A program made the translations under genes and the position numbers. A stretch of DNA of 64,000 nt, taken from contig CM073590.1 in assembly GCA_037074705.1 (NCBI GenBank), positions 217,340,746 through 217,404,745 on the forward strand, in the 5' to 3' direction. Shown one piece after another: positions 13,942-26,699 of this stretch. Every line of letters starts with the position of its first letter. Position 1 is the first letter of the stretch. The notes under the pieces were generated by a model. That model worked only from the letters and a program-made list of their open reading frames with translations. It had not been told where the DNA came from and did not search any database. The DNA is from Zhengitettix transpicula. Taxonomy: Eukaryota; Arthropoda; Insecta; Orthoptera; Tetrigidae.

Positions 13942-14598
13942 GGTCCGTTACACACACGGTAACTGAAGTAACTGCTTGCACACTGGGCGGTAAATAATCG
14001 CATAGTTAAAATTGTCCAAGGCGATAGCTGGAGCAGTCACTCGGTGCTTCTAGAACGCAGCGATAAATTTATCGCCACTGAAACTAATGGCCTACGTAAC
14101 CCAATGCGTGTTTGCACACAGAGCGGTTTTTCTACCACTGATTCTTGATTTGAATTTTCCTATGCCATCCTATCTTTTGTGTCCTTATTTTTGCATATTT
14201 CGAATATGACTAGTTTGGGTGCCATCACAGATTATGAAATACTTATTTAATTAATTAAAGAAAGAACCGTGTTATGGGATAAAACCCTGAACATATTTCG
14301 GGTCAGCCTATCTCAACTCTTCAAACTGCGTGTAGAAAGCTCAAAACTCCTTGTTTCTTTCATTAATTGGATGAACCCAAATTAGTAGATTTTTTCTTCT
14401 CATTTTCATTTGACGACGAAATAACAGTAATGCTAGAATATTCTCTCTGTTCATTTCGAAGTACACTGTTCACAACTCACAATCGTACGACGGAAATTTA
14501 CCTCTGCGATTATAATCGCTGAGCAAGTCTCCAGAATTGTTCGACCGGCGACGATAATTTTACTTCCGCGATAATAATCGCCAAGTGTGTAACTGGCC
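13942..14598. mobile_element. PIF/Harbinger-type DNA transposon remnant
   Basis: The ends are inverted: GGTCCGTTACACAC on the left and, read inward on the other strand, GGCCAGTTACACAC on the right. Both sides are flanked by TTA, the 3-bp target duplication typical of PIF/Harbinger elements. Subterminal blocks with repeated GCGAT/ATCGC words are present. From 14206 on the + strand a broken frame reads LIKERTVLWDKTLN, which resembles the start of a MADF (Myb/SANT-like) domain, the accessory protein of these elements. It is interrupted by a stop. At 657 bp with no transposase, it is a non-autonomous internal deletion derivative. Confidence 0.8.
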
Positions 14599-15255
14599 TT
14601 AAAGTTATGTACGTAATTTTACGTTAACAGCTGGACCATATCATGTATATATATTATATATTTCAATAATGTTTCATAAATATTTAAAACCCGCATAATT
14701 AATTTGACACAGATGTCGAAAGCTTAATAATTGTAGAAAAAAATATTACTGGAGACTGTGCACATGATTATTATTCCGACTAAATACATTATAAACAGCC
14801 CAGTACTACAGAATATAATTAATGTTGAAAATTAGTCGTTGTTTACGAAGATTAATCAAATGCACTAACAATAAATTGCATTTTTCATGGCACCTGTCGA
14901 TTGATTATTTATATTTTTCATAATTTCCATCAAGTATTATGTTCTTCATTATAATAATAACAATAATTTTTATTGCAGAAGTACTAAATACATGCTCTCA
15001 TAATAAGCAAAGAAAACGCATTCTGTACTCGTCATAGTTGGGTTACTTTAACTATAACTGAACATCCAATTCAACTCAATGTTTTTGTTTTACATGGAAT
15101 TAACCGTCTTTCACTTACGGTTTTAAACATGGAAATGGTACGTTTCAGGAAATCAGCTACCAAAAATTTAGATAAGTGTTTGTTGTGAATCACCTGAATT
15201 GTTCGTCGAGAGGAACGTTCGAGTCCACGTTTCCATGGTAATGTGATTCCACACA

Positions 15256-15341
15256 ACATCAGAAGTAACACGCTTCGGGGATGAGACGTCAGGAAATATA
15301 CAATGCATGAGCAACAGACTGTATACATTCTTCCCTAAGAA
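15256..15341. repeat. 86-bp direct repeat, copy 1
   Basis: Nearly identical to 16161-16246, including AAGTAACACGCTTCGGGGAT and ATATACAATGCATGAGCAAC. Homology stops sharply on both sides. This copy sits in a minus-strand open stretch (15168-15362, 64 codons) of unknown nature. Confidence 0.9.
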
Positions 15342-16160
15342 ACATGGATCCCGCAGATGCACTGCTGCGTTTCATGTTCACTGAATTTTTCTTAAGGTAA
15401 TTTTCATTTTAAAAATACATTTCGAAGTGATCGTTAAATATATCAACGCTAGAAATTTTATTAATGCAATATTTTAAATTCCTCAATAATTAAATCTAAT
15501 TTTTGACGTGAATTGCTTCATATATCACGAAAAGTAGCTCAAATAATAGATATTTTATTACCTTGTCTTACCGATCTATTTTGATTACATTTATAGATAA
15601 AAAAAGTCAGGATAATAAGTTTAATTTACGGTAAGATAAATGTATACTGATGCAAGAAACACTAAATCACGCTCCAGATAAACAAATTTCGAACCATTAA
15701 CAGAAACGTAATTCTAATAATTATAAACACACGGTTCATAACGATATAAAACTGACTGCATGAATCGTGAAACAAAATGGATACTTTTCCCAAAACTGAT
15801 TTAGACTCATTGGACGAGGATTCACCAAAATAAACTGCTGAACGGTTTTTTCTACAGCCAAAAAGTTAGAGGCTATCTAAAATTCAATCATCATTTTTAA
15901 AAACATAGACTGCCCATTTTAATCTTTTACTGTGTATATTTTTCGAAATATGCAAAATGATTTTTGTCAAGGATAGACAAAAACTATGATTGAAAAGTAA
16001 ATAGCTAAGAAAATAATATTCTCAAATCTAGTCCTATCAAGACAGAAATATTTGTACCAAATGCTAACTCTAAGCATAAGAAACATGCACCATGTTTTCA
16101 TCACGTGATGAATATCAATAAAAGAGTGGAACATTTTTTCTACTATTTCTGACATATCAA

Positions 16161-16246
16161 CACATCCGAAGTAACACGCTTCGGGGATGAGAAGTCAGGA
16201 AATATACAATGCATGAGCAACAGACTGTATACATTCTTCCCCAAGA
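16161..16246. repeat. 86-bp direct repeat, copy 2
   Basis: Second copy in the same orientation, with only about three substitutions relative to 15256-15341. Its surroundings are unrelated to those of copy 1, so either a small segment was copied or both are fragments of an unidentified dispersed repeat. Confidence 0.9.
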
Positions 16247-17828
16247 ATGTCAGGTTCGAAAATCACAGTAGGGAAGTTTGGTATTTTCTACTTGGATACA
16301 ATTATAAATAAATTGTGTGTTAGAACGGGGTTCTACTTATGTTACATATAATTAATTTGCATTTAAACACGAGGTACATTTTATTAATTATTTTAATGTC
16401 AACTGATCTACTAAACCTGTCAACTTTATCCTACATCATGTCATTAATTGTATTATTCAGTGAATTTAATTTATTTAGTCAACGACTTAGTTGGGAATGC
16501 CTGTTAAATGGTAACTGTTGACACAAGGTCTCTCACCTAAATATGTTATAATGCTAACACTTGTCTATTTTCGTGTCCGTACCGATTCCTGGAAATCGGA
16601 CCGACTAGGGCAATAAGCGGACAACATTTATCGTATACTCCAATGTCTTCTTACCTGAAATATCCATTAACACAATCAAAGGAAATAAATTTTTCAATAT
16701 TATGATACAGAGACTATTTATAAATCTGTAAGAGAATATTTTTATTCGTTTAGGTACGGGTAAAAACTTTTGTTGAGGGAGGAAAAAATCGACCCTAAAA
16801 TAACGTTGGCGAAATTTAGATGCGCGAAAAACAAAATACTGCATTGTGAATGGCAGTGAGTGTACGGCCGCTTTTACTTTTGTGCACACCCCCTCTGCGA
16901 GACATGTAAGAGAATCGATGCTTTTAGTCTGGAGTATAGAGGTGGTTCCTCGGGCGATCACCACAAACTGACGCAAATTCTCGTGGCATGCATATATTAC
17001 ATTCTGAGTTCAATTTCAACGCACGCGCACTGTTGATACTCGAACTTTAACCCTTCTCATCCTTGCCCTCATTTGTATTATTACTCAACAGTTGACTATT
17101 ACAACTATTTCTTTGAAACTACATTTTCAAAATAAAACATAATGCCTTAATTGTCATGTTTAACTAACATTTAACTAACAATAGGTTTTCGTGAATTATT
17201 AAGTGTAACTGTAGTTTTAAAATAAATCTTATAGTAATCGGCTTCTTGTATTTATCAGTCGATTTTTTTACAATGTAAAGTAACTACAACAATATATTCA
17301 ATTTTTCGTAAGTATCTTCGGACTCAATAAGTAAACATTAAAAAACGACACATGTTAGCCATCTCCGTGTTTCCTTCACACAATTTTAACTAGATTCAAT
17401 TAAACGTGTTGCTCCTTGTAATGACAACAATAATTTAATTCATTGGAAGGTAATATCAGTATCACTGTATTGGCAACATATTGGCAATATTTCTGACATT
17501 TGCGGAAATATAGTGCGAATACTTTAAGAAAAATATGTCAAGCTTTTTTCTCGTGCGAAAGTTGCTAGTCTTTTTCTATGTTTTGAATCTTATACAATTG
17601 GAGTTGATACTCAGTTACTTTCCCCAGGTTAGATTGATTGATTCAATCTGTTATAAACTTGTTTCCCTTGTGTAGGACTAATTTTATTGTCGCCTGGAAC
17701 GCTAACGAAAACATTTGGTAATATGTACTGATTATTTCTAATTTTGATAATTTTTAACAATGGAAAGTAAATGGAAAGTAAATAAAGTATTATTAACTTT
17801 TACATGCATTTCTTTAAAATAAATGTTT
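16247..17828. other. AT-rich DNA with one unassigned 123-codon minus-strand ORF
   Basis: The ORF at 16605-16976 (minus) is the longest open frame here. It reads like ordinary amino-acid composition at its N-terminal half (SLTCLAEGVCTKVKAAVHS) and hydrophobic chance sequence later. No family is recognised and no splice or promoter signal stands out. It may be a decayed repeat. Confidence 0.3.
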
Positions 17829-18001
17829 GATAAATAAATATAAAAATAAAATTCAAAAAACGCAAGAGCTGAAAAAACGACAAACCGTACAAACCAAGTA
17901 ACGAACTCAATCACCTGACGAAAGCAACAAAAGTTGCAGAAATATTGTATGCTATGTATAAAGCAATTGTTTTTGTCTATTGTTTCGCTATTTATTTATC
18001 T
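17829..18001. mobile_element. Foldback MITE family member, shortened
   Basis: The left end GATAAATAAATA and the inverted right end TATTTATTTATC bracket a body shared with the copy at 26.4-26.7 kb: GCAAGAGC, then AACGACAAACCGTACAAACC. It contains the family's core motif: CTGACGA at 17915-17921, a 5-bp stem GCAAC/GTTGC with an AAAA loop, then GAAA at 17939-17942. Confidence 0.65.
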
Positions 18002-18839
18002 AATTATTAGATTAGTATTTTATCACAGACTTTTATGTTTTATAAATAAATATTTGTCATTTAAATATTAGAGTTATTTTTGCATAAATTAATTAATAAT
18101 AATACTCCAATTATTTCATCACTATTAATTTAAGTAACGTAGTGGATATTATTATATGAATGAATGATCAATGACCAAACAATAACAATTTTTTTAAATT
18201 GTGGATGTTAAATCCCCCAACCTTTTTCTTTGTATTTTACAGAGTTCTTGTATTTTTAACATTCGACAGTCTTCGTAAATACCTGCCAAAAAACAGAATA
18301 TTCGTTCCTATTTATATTTTGAATTCGTCTCACCATATATTAATTACTTCAGTATTACTCAAGCAGATTGAAACTTTAATTATTGTTCTCCGTGGTCAAC
18401 GTAGAAAATTCTATAAATCAAGGAAACTTTCTTAACTACACTGATACGCAGTATAATTTTATGAGACTCCATTTATGTGAAAATAAATTTAGTAATCTGA
18501 GATACAGTAAATCCCTCGTATTGACATGTGCGAAGGAAATAACAGAACCACTTGTTTACTGTTCCCTCGTTAGGTAAATGTTTACTGTCGCATGTTGGCT
18601 CACATCCGATGGTCTCTGTGTTGACTCAACAATGGCACGGGTCATGGGACATCTTACCGTGCCTCAGGTCAAATCGATCGGGACTCTCTTCCCACAAGTC
18701 CGAGTGCCTTCAAAGATACTTTCCTAATAATTCAATAGAAAGTACACCGACACAAGTCCTCTTTATTATCGTTTCAACTCATCAAAATTTGCAAAAGTTG
18801 GTAATTTTACACAGACTGATTAAAATTAATAGGTTATAG

Positions 18840-19127
18840 CAGTGTTTCCCAACGTGGGAAACCCCACAGGTTCGTAATTCGAAAATGAGCTCGACTAGAG
18901 TTTAAAAATTTGAAGCTATGATTTAACTTATTCAAAAGGAAAAATTGTTGGTATCTGCATTTGAAATAAGCATTTGCTAAGTTTTGAAGTATTATTATTG
19001 AAGAATAGTAACACAATAGTTATAATTAGGCTTCTTTTGGGAATAATTCAATTTATGAAGATAAAAAAATATGTATGTATTATAAAACTTAGGTAAGGCA
19101 TGGTAAGAAAAAGGTTGGGAAACACTG
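18840..19127. mobile_element. hAT-type MITE
   Basis: It begins CAGTGTTTCCCAAC and ends with the inverse GTTGGGAAACACTG, the classic hAT terminal inverted repeat. It is flanked by an 8-bp target duplication with one mismatch (GGTTATAG and GGTTAGAG). At 288 bp it has no transposase; the 60-codon minus-strand ORF inside is a by-product. The near-intact ends and duplication suggest a fairly recent insertion. Confidence 0.92.
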
Positions 19128-20996
19128 GGTTAGAGTGAATGCAAGAAGATATGTTCACAGATATTAAGTATGTATAATTTTATTAAAAAATAAAAATGTG
19201 TGTAAAATAGAATTTAATTATAAATATAAATAAATACTAATTAATAATCAAACAATGTATTAATAAACGTGAAAAATATATTATAATAAAATACTATTTA
19301 TACAAAAATGTAGGAAAAGAAATATGATGTGTATAGAAGATGAGATTATAACTCAAGTTGTTTAATCGGTGCGGATCCTGTCTGACGTAGGAATGTTTTT
19401 GAATGTAGTTTCACGAAACTATGTAGAGATGATCTAAATTTTAGACGAATATACCATGACCAAACCTCTAACAAATTTTAATTAATTCAATAAAGGATAT
19501 AAAGAAGACTTGTGTAGGTGTACAAATTATTGAATTATTCGTAAACAAGAAGTCCAGTTTGAGTAATTGCTTTCAGACACCTTCATTTTGTTACACTTCA
19601 GCTTCTAATCCGCTGCTGAATAAAAATGTCCAATAATAACATAGGAAGAATTAAAGCTGTAAAAACGAACAAAACTCATTACATTTGATGAAGGAGAATT
19701 ACATATAAATAGTATATAGAGACTACAACTTTATTGTCATGTTTAGAATTTAAATCATGAATATAATAACTAATCTAAAATATTACAGAAAATAGAATAT
19801 TATTTACTATAAGCACTTATATTAAAATAAATGAACTTACCCTTCCTTTTAAATAATCATATATTATGCTGAAAATGAAATATAGTTCCTTTGGTGTCAC
19901 TTCAGGTGCAAAGTTTTACCACGGTATGATTTAAAGCCCATTTATTACCTTCAACCTGTCCTAAAACTTTACTTCATTATTTTTATTGGTTTTTTTTACC
20001 ACGATATCATATTTCAGCATAATTTCATCGAACTTCAGTCATAGGAGGAGACTTTTAAAAGATCGTGGTAATCAAACTAGGTAATTCTAGATTTTCAACA
20101 ACAGCTTTAAAGAAATTAAATATTTATTTTTACTACGCAATGAATTGTTACCGAATGAAAAATAAATGAAATGCATAAGGAATCTTTCAGACAGTTACGC
20201 CGCTAAAGGTAGTGCACTCGAAAATTTATACTAGTGTCAATTTTAATTTACAACCAACTTAAGTTACGCAGGAAGCTATAAAATATTCAACGAAAACCTA
20301 TTTAGAGAAAAAGAAATGTTCTCATTCACTGACAATGGTTTTTTTCAGGTATCCGCTAAGCACCATCTAATTTTTTAATAAATTACTTTTCAAATTAATT
20401 TACATTCATTTTCAAAATTTCTCTTGTTATAGGAAATTATTTCGAGGAAATTGTAAATAAAATTTTGTTTAATTCTCTTCGCCTTTTCGTCATTTTTCGT
20501 AATGTAGTCGATTTTTTATTTATAATTATTAAGATATATTACATTAATAATGTTTTGGTTATTCTACTCAATTCAGAAAGCTATGTTCTAGTAACATAAT
20601 TATATGAAATATAAAAATCTTCCCTTTGAACTGCTGTGGAACAAAACTTTTTTATGTATTAAAATCAATATTAGTATAAAATAGAATTCGGGACCAGGTC
20701 CTGGACATTCAATTTAATTTTAGCTTCATTTGAATATGAAACAGATAATACTAAATGTACTAAAACAATTTAATTTTACTGGTAGAATTAGCATATTTAT
20801 TCCAATATTGGAACAAGTAACAACAGGCGGCTCCTAGCCAGATTCTGTTTTAAAGAGAATCTTATCGAATATTGTAGGATATAGACATAAAATTTAAGTT
20901 AGACTGCGATTCTACATCCTTTTTCGTTAATGGAATAATTATCTTTAAGTCTACAACAGTGAGATACGTTTGAATGTCTCCGATTACTTTTCACAG

Positions 20997-21046
<50 letters not shown>

Positions 21047-21407
21047 TAAGATTGGAACCATACACAATTTTGATTGTTATCTCACTATTTGCTTTAACAA
21101 AATATGAGAAAGATTGGATGACTTTGCTTTTAAATTTATTAGCTAATTCCGATAATAATTAAAACACAATCGTCAATAAACCACGTTCAATATATACATA
21201 CACCTGTTGATTGTACATAAGGTTTAATCCTAGTTTACTATACATTTCTTGCATTGATTTAGTTTTTAAATATAAGCATCTCTGGTTACCAACTTATTTA
21301 GAAGTATGGCTGTAAATAAACTAATTTTACTGACATTAAATTATTTTTGTCACTGTCCACCGTGAGACTGAATGCCGCCTAGTAACGTTGCATTCCAATA
21401 AGGAGGT
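19128..21407. other. AT-rich DNA with a (TA)n microsatellite
   Basis: Nothing gene-like. A (TA)n run occupies 20999-21043; the 62-codon ORF across it is a Tyr-Ile dipeptide run. Confidence 0.5.
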
Positions 21408-22043
21408 ATGGAAAATATATCAGAGGAGCAGAAATACAATTACGTAATTTATTATGACAAAGTGCAGATTGTTATGACGTGGCACATCTCGGAAACGGCG
21501 AAACTTGTCGGCTGTACACGTGCTACTGTCGTAAGTAACAATGAAAAGTATTTCAAGGACAGCGTATCACGATTAGACGACAATTTATTACGTCTCATCA
21601 AGGAAGTTGGAGGTTTGAGGATTGCTCAATCTGTAAAGAAGGGTAGTCTGCAATTTGTGGGACATCTGACGACTGAGTACAACGCTGTTGCAAGCTCAAG
21701 TGTTTCCGACCACACCGCTCAACGCACATTGACGAACAACTCTTAATACTTGATGTTTTCTTCTCGGCTATGGCATCATCCAGCAGGATAATTGTCCATG
21801 TCACAAGGCCAGAATCATACAACGTTTGTTTTAGAAGCAAGATAATGAAATTAAGGTTTTTTCCTTTGCCAAAAGATTTGCCTGATCTCACGTAGATCAC
21901 ATCTGGGATAAATGACCGGCGCGTAATTTAAGGGAATTTAGTGTCCTGTGCGTAGACACCTTCGGCCAGATACATCCCTAAACCTTACACGAACTTTTCG
22001 AATCGCTGCTGTATTGTGTTCTAAAGGTAGCTATTCAGTAGGT
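21408..22043 (+). pseudogene. Tc1-like transposase relic (internally deleted, frameshifted)
   Basis: The first part (21408-21746) is open and has a helix-turn-helix, HISETAKLVGCTRATVVS, then VSDHTAQRTL, as in Tc1 transposase N-terminal DNA-binding domains. From 21766, in another frame, the C-terminal catalytic part reads GIIQQDNCPCHKARIIQRLF, then DNEIKVF and HVDHIWD, with in-frame stops. Further on, TLHELFESLLY matches the family's end after another frame change. The middle that would hold the first catalytic Asp is missing. The second Asp (QQDN) remains, while the third-residue region (normally SPDLNPIE) is altered. The element cannot transpose. I could not fix its terminal repeats. Confidence 0.9.
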
Positions 22044-22861
22044 TTTGGCTCATCTGTGTATTTGACTAATACGATCAAATTCTATACTCCAATGCGTAGT
22101 CGGATGCATATATTTTCAGGCACAGTTGCAGTTCAAGATATATGTCCAATAATTAATACACATATTAACATTTTACTCTAAACAATAGCTAAAATCTAAT
22201 AATTCATTATACGAACATAAAATTTAATTTTTAAACCTTCAGACGCGTACTTTCAAAATCATGAATTCTTCCGCCAGTAATGGTCTAAAATAAATATGAA
22301 AAAATTAGGAGAGAAAGTGTTGCTTCATTGTCAGTAACTAAGAAGAAGTTGACATGCAATTCATATCCAAGTTTCTGTTCGGCGTACTAAATTGAGTACT
22401 GTAAGTCTCAAAGGAATACTAACGGCCAATGGCAATTACGTGGACCCATAGAGACCTATACACACGCAATGCTCTTAGTGGCTAAACATAAAGCACAGTG
22501 CGTCCACGGGGTACACGCTTCAATCACGTGTTACAGCATGCGTGTATTATTTAATCACACATTCAACCGTACCAAGCATTGGCGCAAAGTTCACCACAGC
22601 ATCCAACAATTCCACAAGTAAGCAAACAAAGTAAGGGACAAATTGCTAGAGTGTTTAACAGGAGTATAAACCTCACGTACGTGAACAATAATAATCATGT
22701 CGCAGTTATTTTTCCAGAAATAAAATTAAAATTTATATTTTTTAATTACAGTAGGATATAATTTTCTGAGCGTCGTATACGAAAATCATCTCATCAACAG
22801 ATTTATATCATAAAATATAAAATATCTCAGATGTGTTGAAAGTATGCTTACTAAAAATATA

Positions 22862-22950
22862 ATTAAATAATCAGATAACTGTAAAGAATAAGTGCTAAAT
22901 TAATACTAAGCAACGTTTCTGCAATCCTTGTTGCTTTCGTTACATTATTC
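22862..22950. mobile_element. Foldback MITE family fragment
   Basis: CAACGTTTCTGCAATCCTTG followed by TTGCTTTCGT matches, in inverted orientation, the core of the family at 17.9, 26.4, 40.2 and 48.6 kb. Only one arm is present. Confidence 0.6.
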
Positions 22951-25900
22951 ATTAATCGAGAGACAGGCAACTGCAAGTAAATTCCTGCAAGACAGGTAGG
23001 TATAAACGAAGCGCCGAAGGGTTCGCCGTCTGAGGAAATTTCATGATGTCGTATTTTGATTTGAGTAAAAACCAATTAATTATTGAACCTAACTGGGAAC
23101 GAGAACCATATGGAGGGGTCAAATATTGATTTCGTATCAGAAAAGGAGTGATGAATTTCTGCGGAAAGACAACCAGCAGTATGCCCCAAATCTAATAAGG
23201 CAATCTTAAACTGAAGACTGACATAGCCTTAAAACTGAATCTAAGTTAATATTCTTAAGACATTAATATTAAACTGGAGATCAACATTCTTGGAAGAGAA
23301 CGACTGATACTACCAAGCAGCCTTCCATGTAATAAAAAGTTGTGCGAAACGCCCGACCGTCAGTTCCTAAATCTGACGAATTAACGTCAAAATATATATA
23401 TTTGCGTGTGTGTGCAGAGATAAGATGCTACTAAATTACAGTCTTTTAGAATCACAGATATCTTTATACCTCCCTAAAATATTGGAGCATTAAAATAATT
23501 TAATTACATTTGTTTCCATTTCACAGTATTGATATTTATGATCAATAAAATTTTAAAATTCAGAGTTAGTTAATTGATTAAAATAAATAAATAAAAACAA
23601 TATGAGTGCATCTGCCTACAAATCATCTTAATTGTGTAGTCCGTAGTGATTTCCATTATTCTACACAATCAGTTAATTTATTACCATTGTTAGTATTTTA
23701 TTCAAACATTCTTTTTACGAATCACAGATTTTTCATACTTATTTGTTCCATTCTCTGTCGCCGAAACGTAAGTTGTTATTTATTCAAAAATTCGCGTCTC
23801 CATACCGGCCAGTTTTGGAGACGCAGGGGAATTCCGTTGAGTCAGAATTTCGTTGAAGTTAAATAATCATTCCCTTAGAAAGTGACAGGTGATGCAAGAA
23901 AGTAGAATAAAGCGACCTTTCGAGCATTTAGGCATCACAGACCATAAGCCTGATCTATAGGGCTGCATGACAGCTGTAGGGCTGGTCTGTACCAAGTAGA
24001 TCTGAAACAGTCCCAGAAAAGTGACTCTCCCTCTCTAAAAAACCGAAATGATTTATACGATTCTAATTGTCAGTCTAACACACTAGCATGTCTCAAATGT
24101 ATCACACAGTATCTTCCTCATGAATTTCACCCATTTTCCAATAAAATCATTACCCTTAATAAGACCTTGTAAATCACCGAAACCATAGTTAAGTAAGTAA
24201 ATTCCATATATTTATATTCCTCTATTTATTTTAAGTGGAAAATTTAAAAACATTTAGAAATTATTTATTGAAATAGATTATTTATGCGTAATGAATTTGG
24301 AACCTCCTTTTTATTTTGTACATCTTGTAAAAATTATAAGAAATAATTTAAAAGTAGGAATGTCAATTTCGTTAAGTGTCAATTTTTAAATTACAAATAT
24401 CGTGTATAATTCACATCTCCTGATGAGAAACGGCAGCATCCAACATTGTTAATTAGATTACATGTTTTTTTTGCATTCAAATCAAATTTTTATACAACGT
24501 ATTTATTAACTATTGTCTTCCATAAATTCCAGAATATCTGTTGGCATTTTTATATTCAGATACTCGTTTCGAAAACGTTAAGGTACAGATCCTGAATAAT
24601 ATGCTATAGAAATAAATGTGATAGATTCCGGCGTCCAACAAGGCATTTTCTCAGTACGTTTGAAGCTCTAACGACCACTCTACGTTGCCAATAACAGATT
24701 CAGTCACCGTGTTTCTCTGGCATTACCCGGGAGATGTAATGTGCCTCACAGAACAGCGATATTACACGTCTAGGAGTTCGCTGAGCACAAAGTAATTTAG
24801 GAGGGGCTTAAGGCGTAACGAGTACTTTGACGTTGATTTAGTGCATTAATATCTTTCACGAACCCCTCTCGGATAGTTTTGAATATTATGCTTGAGAATT
24901 TGGCAGTTTGCAGATCATTCTTGCATATTAGAAGTTCCTTATTCACTCGTAAACCATTTTTAAATTTTAAATATTTCACATTAGAAAATGCGTAGGATTA
25001 CTTTCATTTTTATACTTCATAACTTAAAAAGATTGAACACTCACAGCAAAGATAAATTTGCATAGAACTCGAATTATATATATCCACTTGTCATCGCTCT
25101 ATTGCAGCAATGTATACATAACACACTGCAAATTATGCATTCTAAAAGGTGTCTTTTCGTACCATTCTTACATTCCAATTCACCTTCAACAACAAAGTTG
25201 ACTATTTCTATAAGTATATTTTCCAGAATGAACCAAAGACTCGTTATTTTCTAACTAAAACTTTTGCATGCCAAATTTCGTGTATTCATTTAATATTCAC
25301 GATAATTTTCATAGAAAAATAATTACAAAACATCTAATATTCCCTGTTTTACTTTCCTATGTTATATCTAAATTATTTATTTCCAAATTATTATCTTCGA
25401 ATAAGGGTAATTTTACGTCGGCCGTATACTGTGCTGTCTTCGTCGTTTTTTGTGCATCCAGGAACAAAATTGCCAAATATCTATACTGTTTCTTTGAAAC
25501 CTGTATCTTTTTTTAACTATAATTAAGTCTGCATGACTCAATAATGTGTTGTTAAAAATTTTCATTGGAGTTTGTTTCGCAAAGATCGCTAAGAGAAATA
25601 TAAATGATAAAAAGAAAACATTGAGTTTTTATTTACATTGCATTTTACATTTTGTTTCGCTTTATTCAAATATCATCTTCTCACTTAGGCTTCAATAAAT
25701 TTTTCTTAGCATCTAAAAAACTTTAAGTGTTGTTTCATATCAAATAAACTTTGCGCATTCCTACGAATAGAAGTTAACTTCCCCTTCGTAAAAAAAATTC
25801 CTTCATAAGCCTGAAATAATCCAAAGAAAATAATTTAGAAGCTTCTAAACTACATAATTCTGATGTCTGACAAGCATGGGCTACATATAGGAATTCTAAA

Positions 25901-26375
25901 CTATAGTCCGTTTAAAATTAAAAGTCTCCTCTCGTGTCCGCGTGGAGGGAAGCACTGTTACAACAGAACATACGAAACAAAGGACTAATACAGCTCACTG
26001 AAAACGGTATAATAACACCGCGATTGTTTATCAATGCTGCTTTATTAATAGCGTTGTGATTGATCACGCCCCACGCGGGAACTAACCAACCGTCTTCTAA
26101 TTTAATACAGACTATAGTCATCCAACACGTACCAAAATAATATGTAAATCAAAAAAATAATTAGAGTACGATAAAAATCACATTATTTTCGTTGTTTATT
26201 TATTCATATATTTATCCACTCCTAATCCTAGTATGTTTTTAACTATTTGATTGTTAACATTAAGAAGATACAGACGTAAATAAATTTTCAATAAATGTTA
26301 ATTTCACGAAACGTCTGTAGTTAATAGTCGTATTTGTGTTTCCACGATTAAGGAAATGACTTTGTATACTAATCA
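22951..26375. other. AT-rich DNA with no recognised gene
   Basis: ORFs of 60-86 codons (23606-23866, 25268-25516, 25918-26121 minus, 24797-24979 minus) show no domain. A GC-richer patch at 23800-24050 is unexplained. Confidence 0.4.
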
Positions 26376-26699
26376 GATAAATAGGTAGTTAAATCATTTT
26401 AAAATAACTTAAATCAAATACCATACAACGTTTCTGTAATTATTTTTGCTTTTCTTGGTTGCAAAAGCCGTAAGAACGACATACCACACAAATCAGATGA
26501 CGATTTAAAAGCCAAAACTTAATTAAATCAGACAATTGTTTATTCCGTTTTCGTTTTCGTCAACTGGTTTGTGTGGTCTGTGGTTCTTACGGCTCTTGCA
26601 TTTTTTAAATCATCAGAAGAAAGCAACAAGTATTGTAGTAACGCTGCGTGGTACTTAATTAATCAATTAATTTGTCCGTCATTCGGCTATTTATTTATC
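26376..26699. mobile_element. Foldback MITE family member, full length
   Basis: The terminal inverted repeats are GATAAATAGGTAG at the left and CTATTTATTTATC at the right. Inside, both arms carry an imperfect version of the family core (ACGTTTCTGTAAT on the left; CAGAAGAAAGCAACAAG, then ACGCTGCGTGG on the right). A centre has inverted words GCCGTAAGAACGACATACCA and TGGTTCTTACGGC. At 324 bp it has no coding capacity. Confidence 0.78.

Noticed and set aside
16605..16976. 123-codon minus-strand ORF as a gene
   Set aside because: No recognisable family, no nearby splice or promoter support; left as unassigned.
20974..21162. ORF with Tyr-Ile repeat
   Set aside because: Translation of (TA)n.
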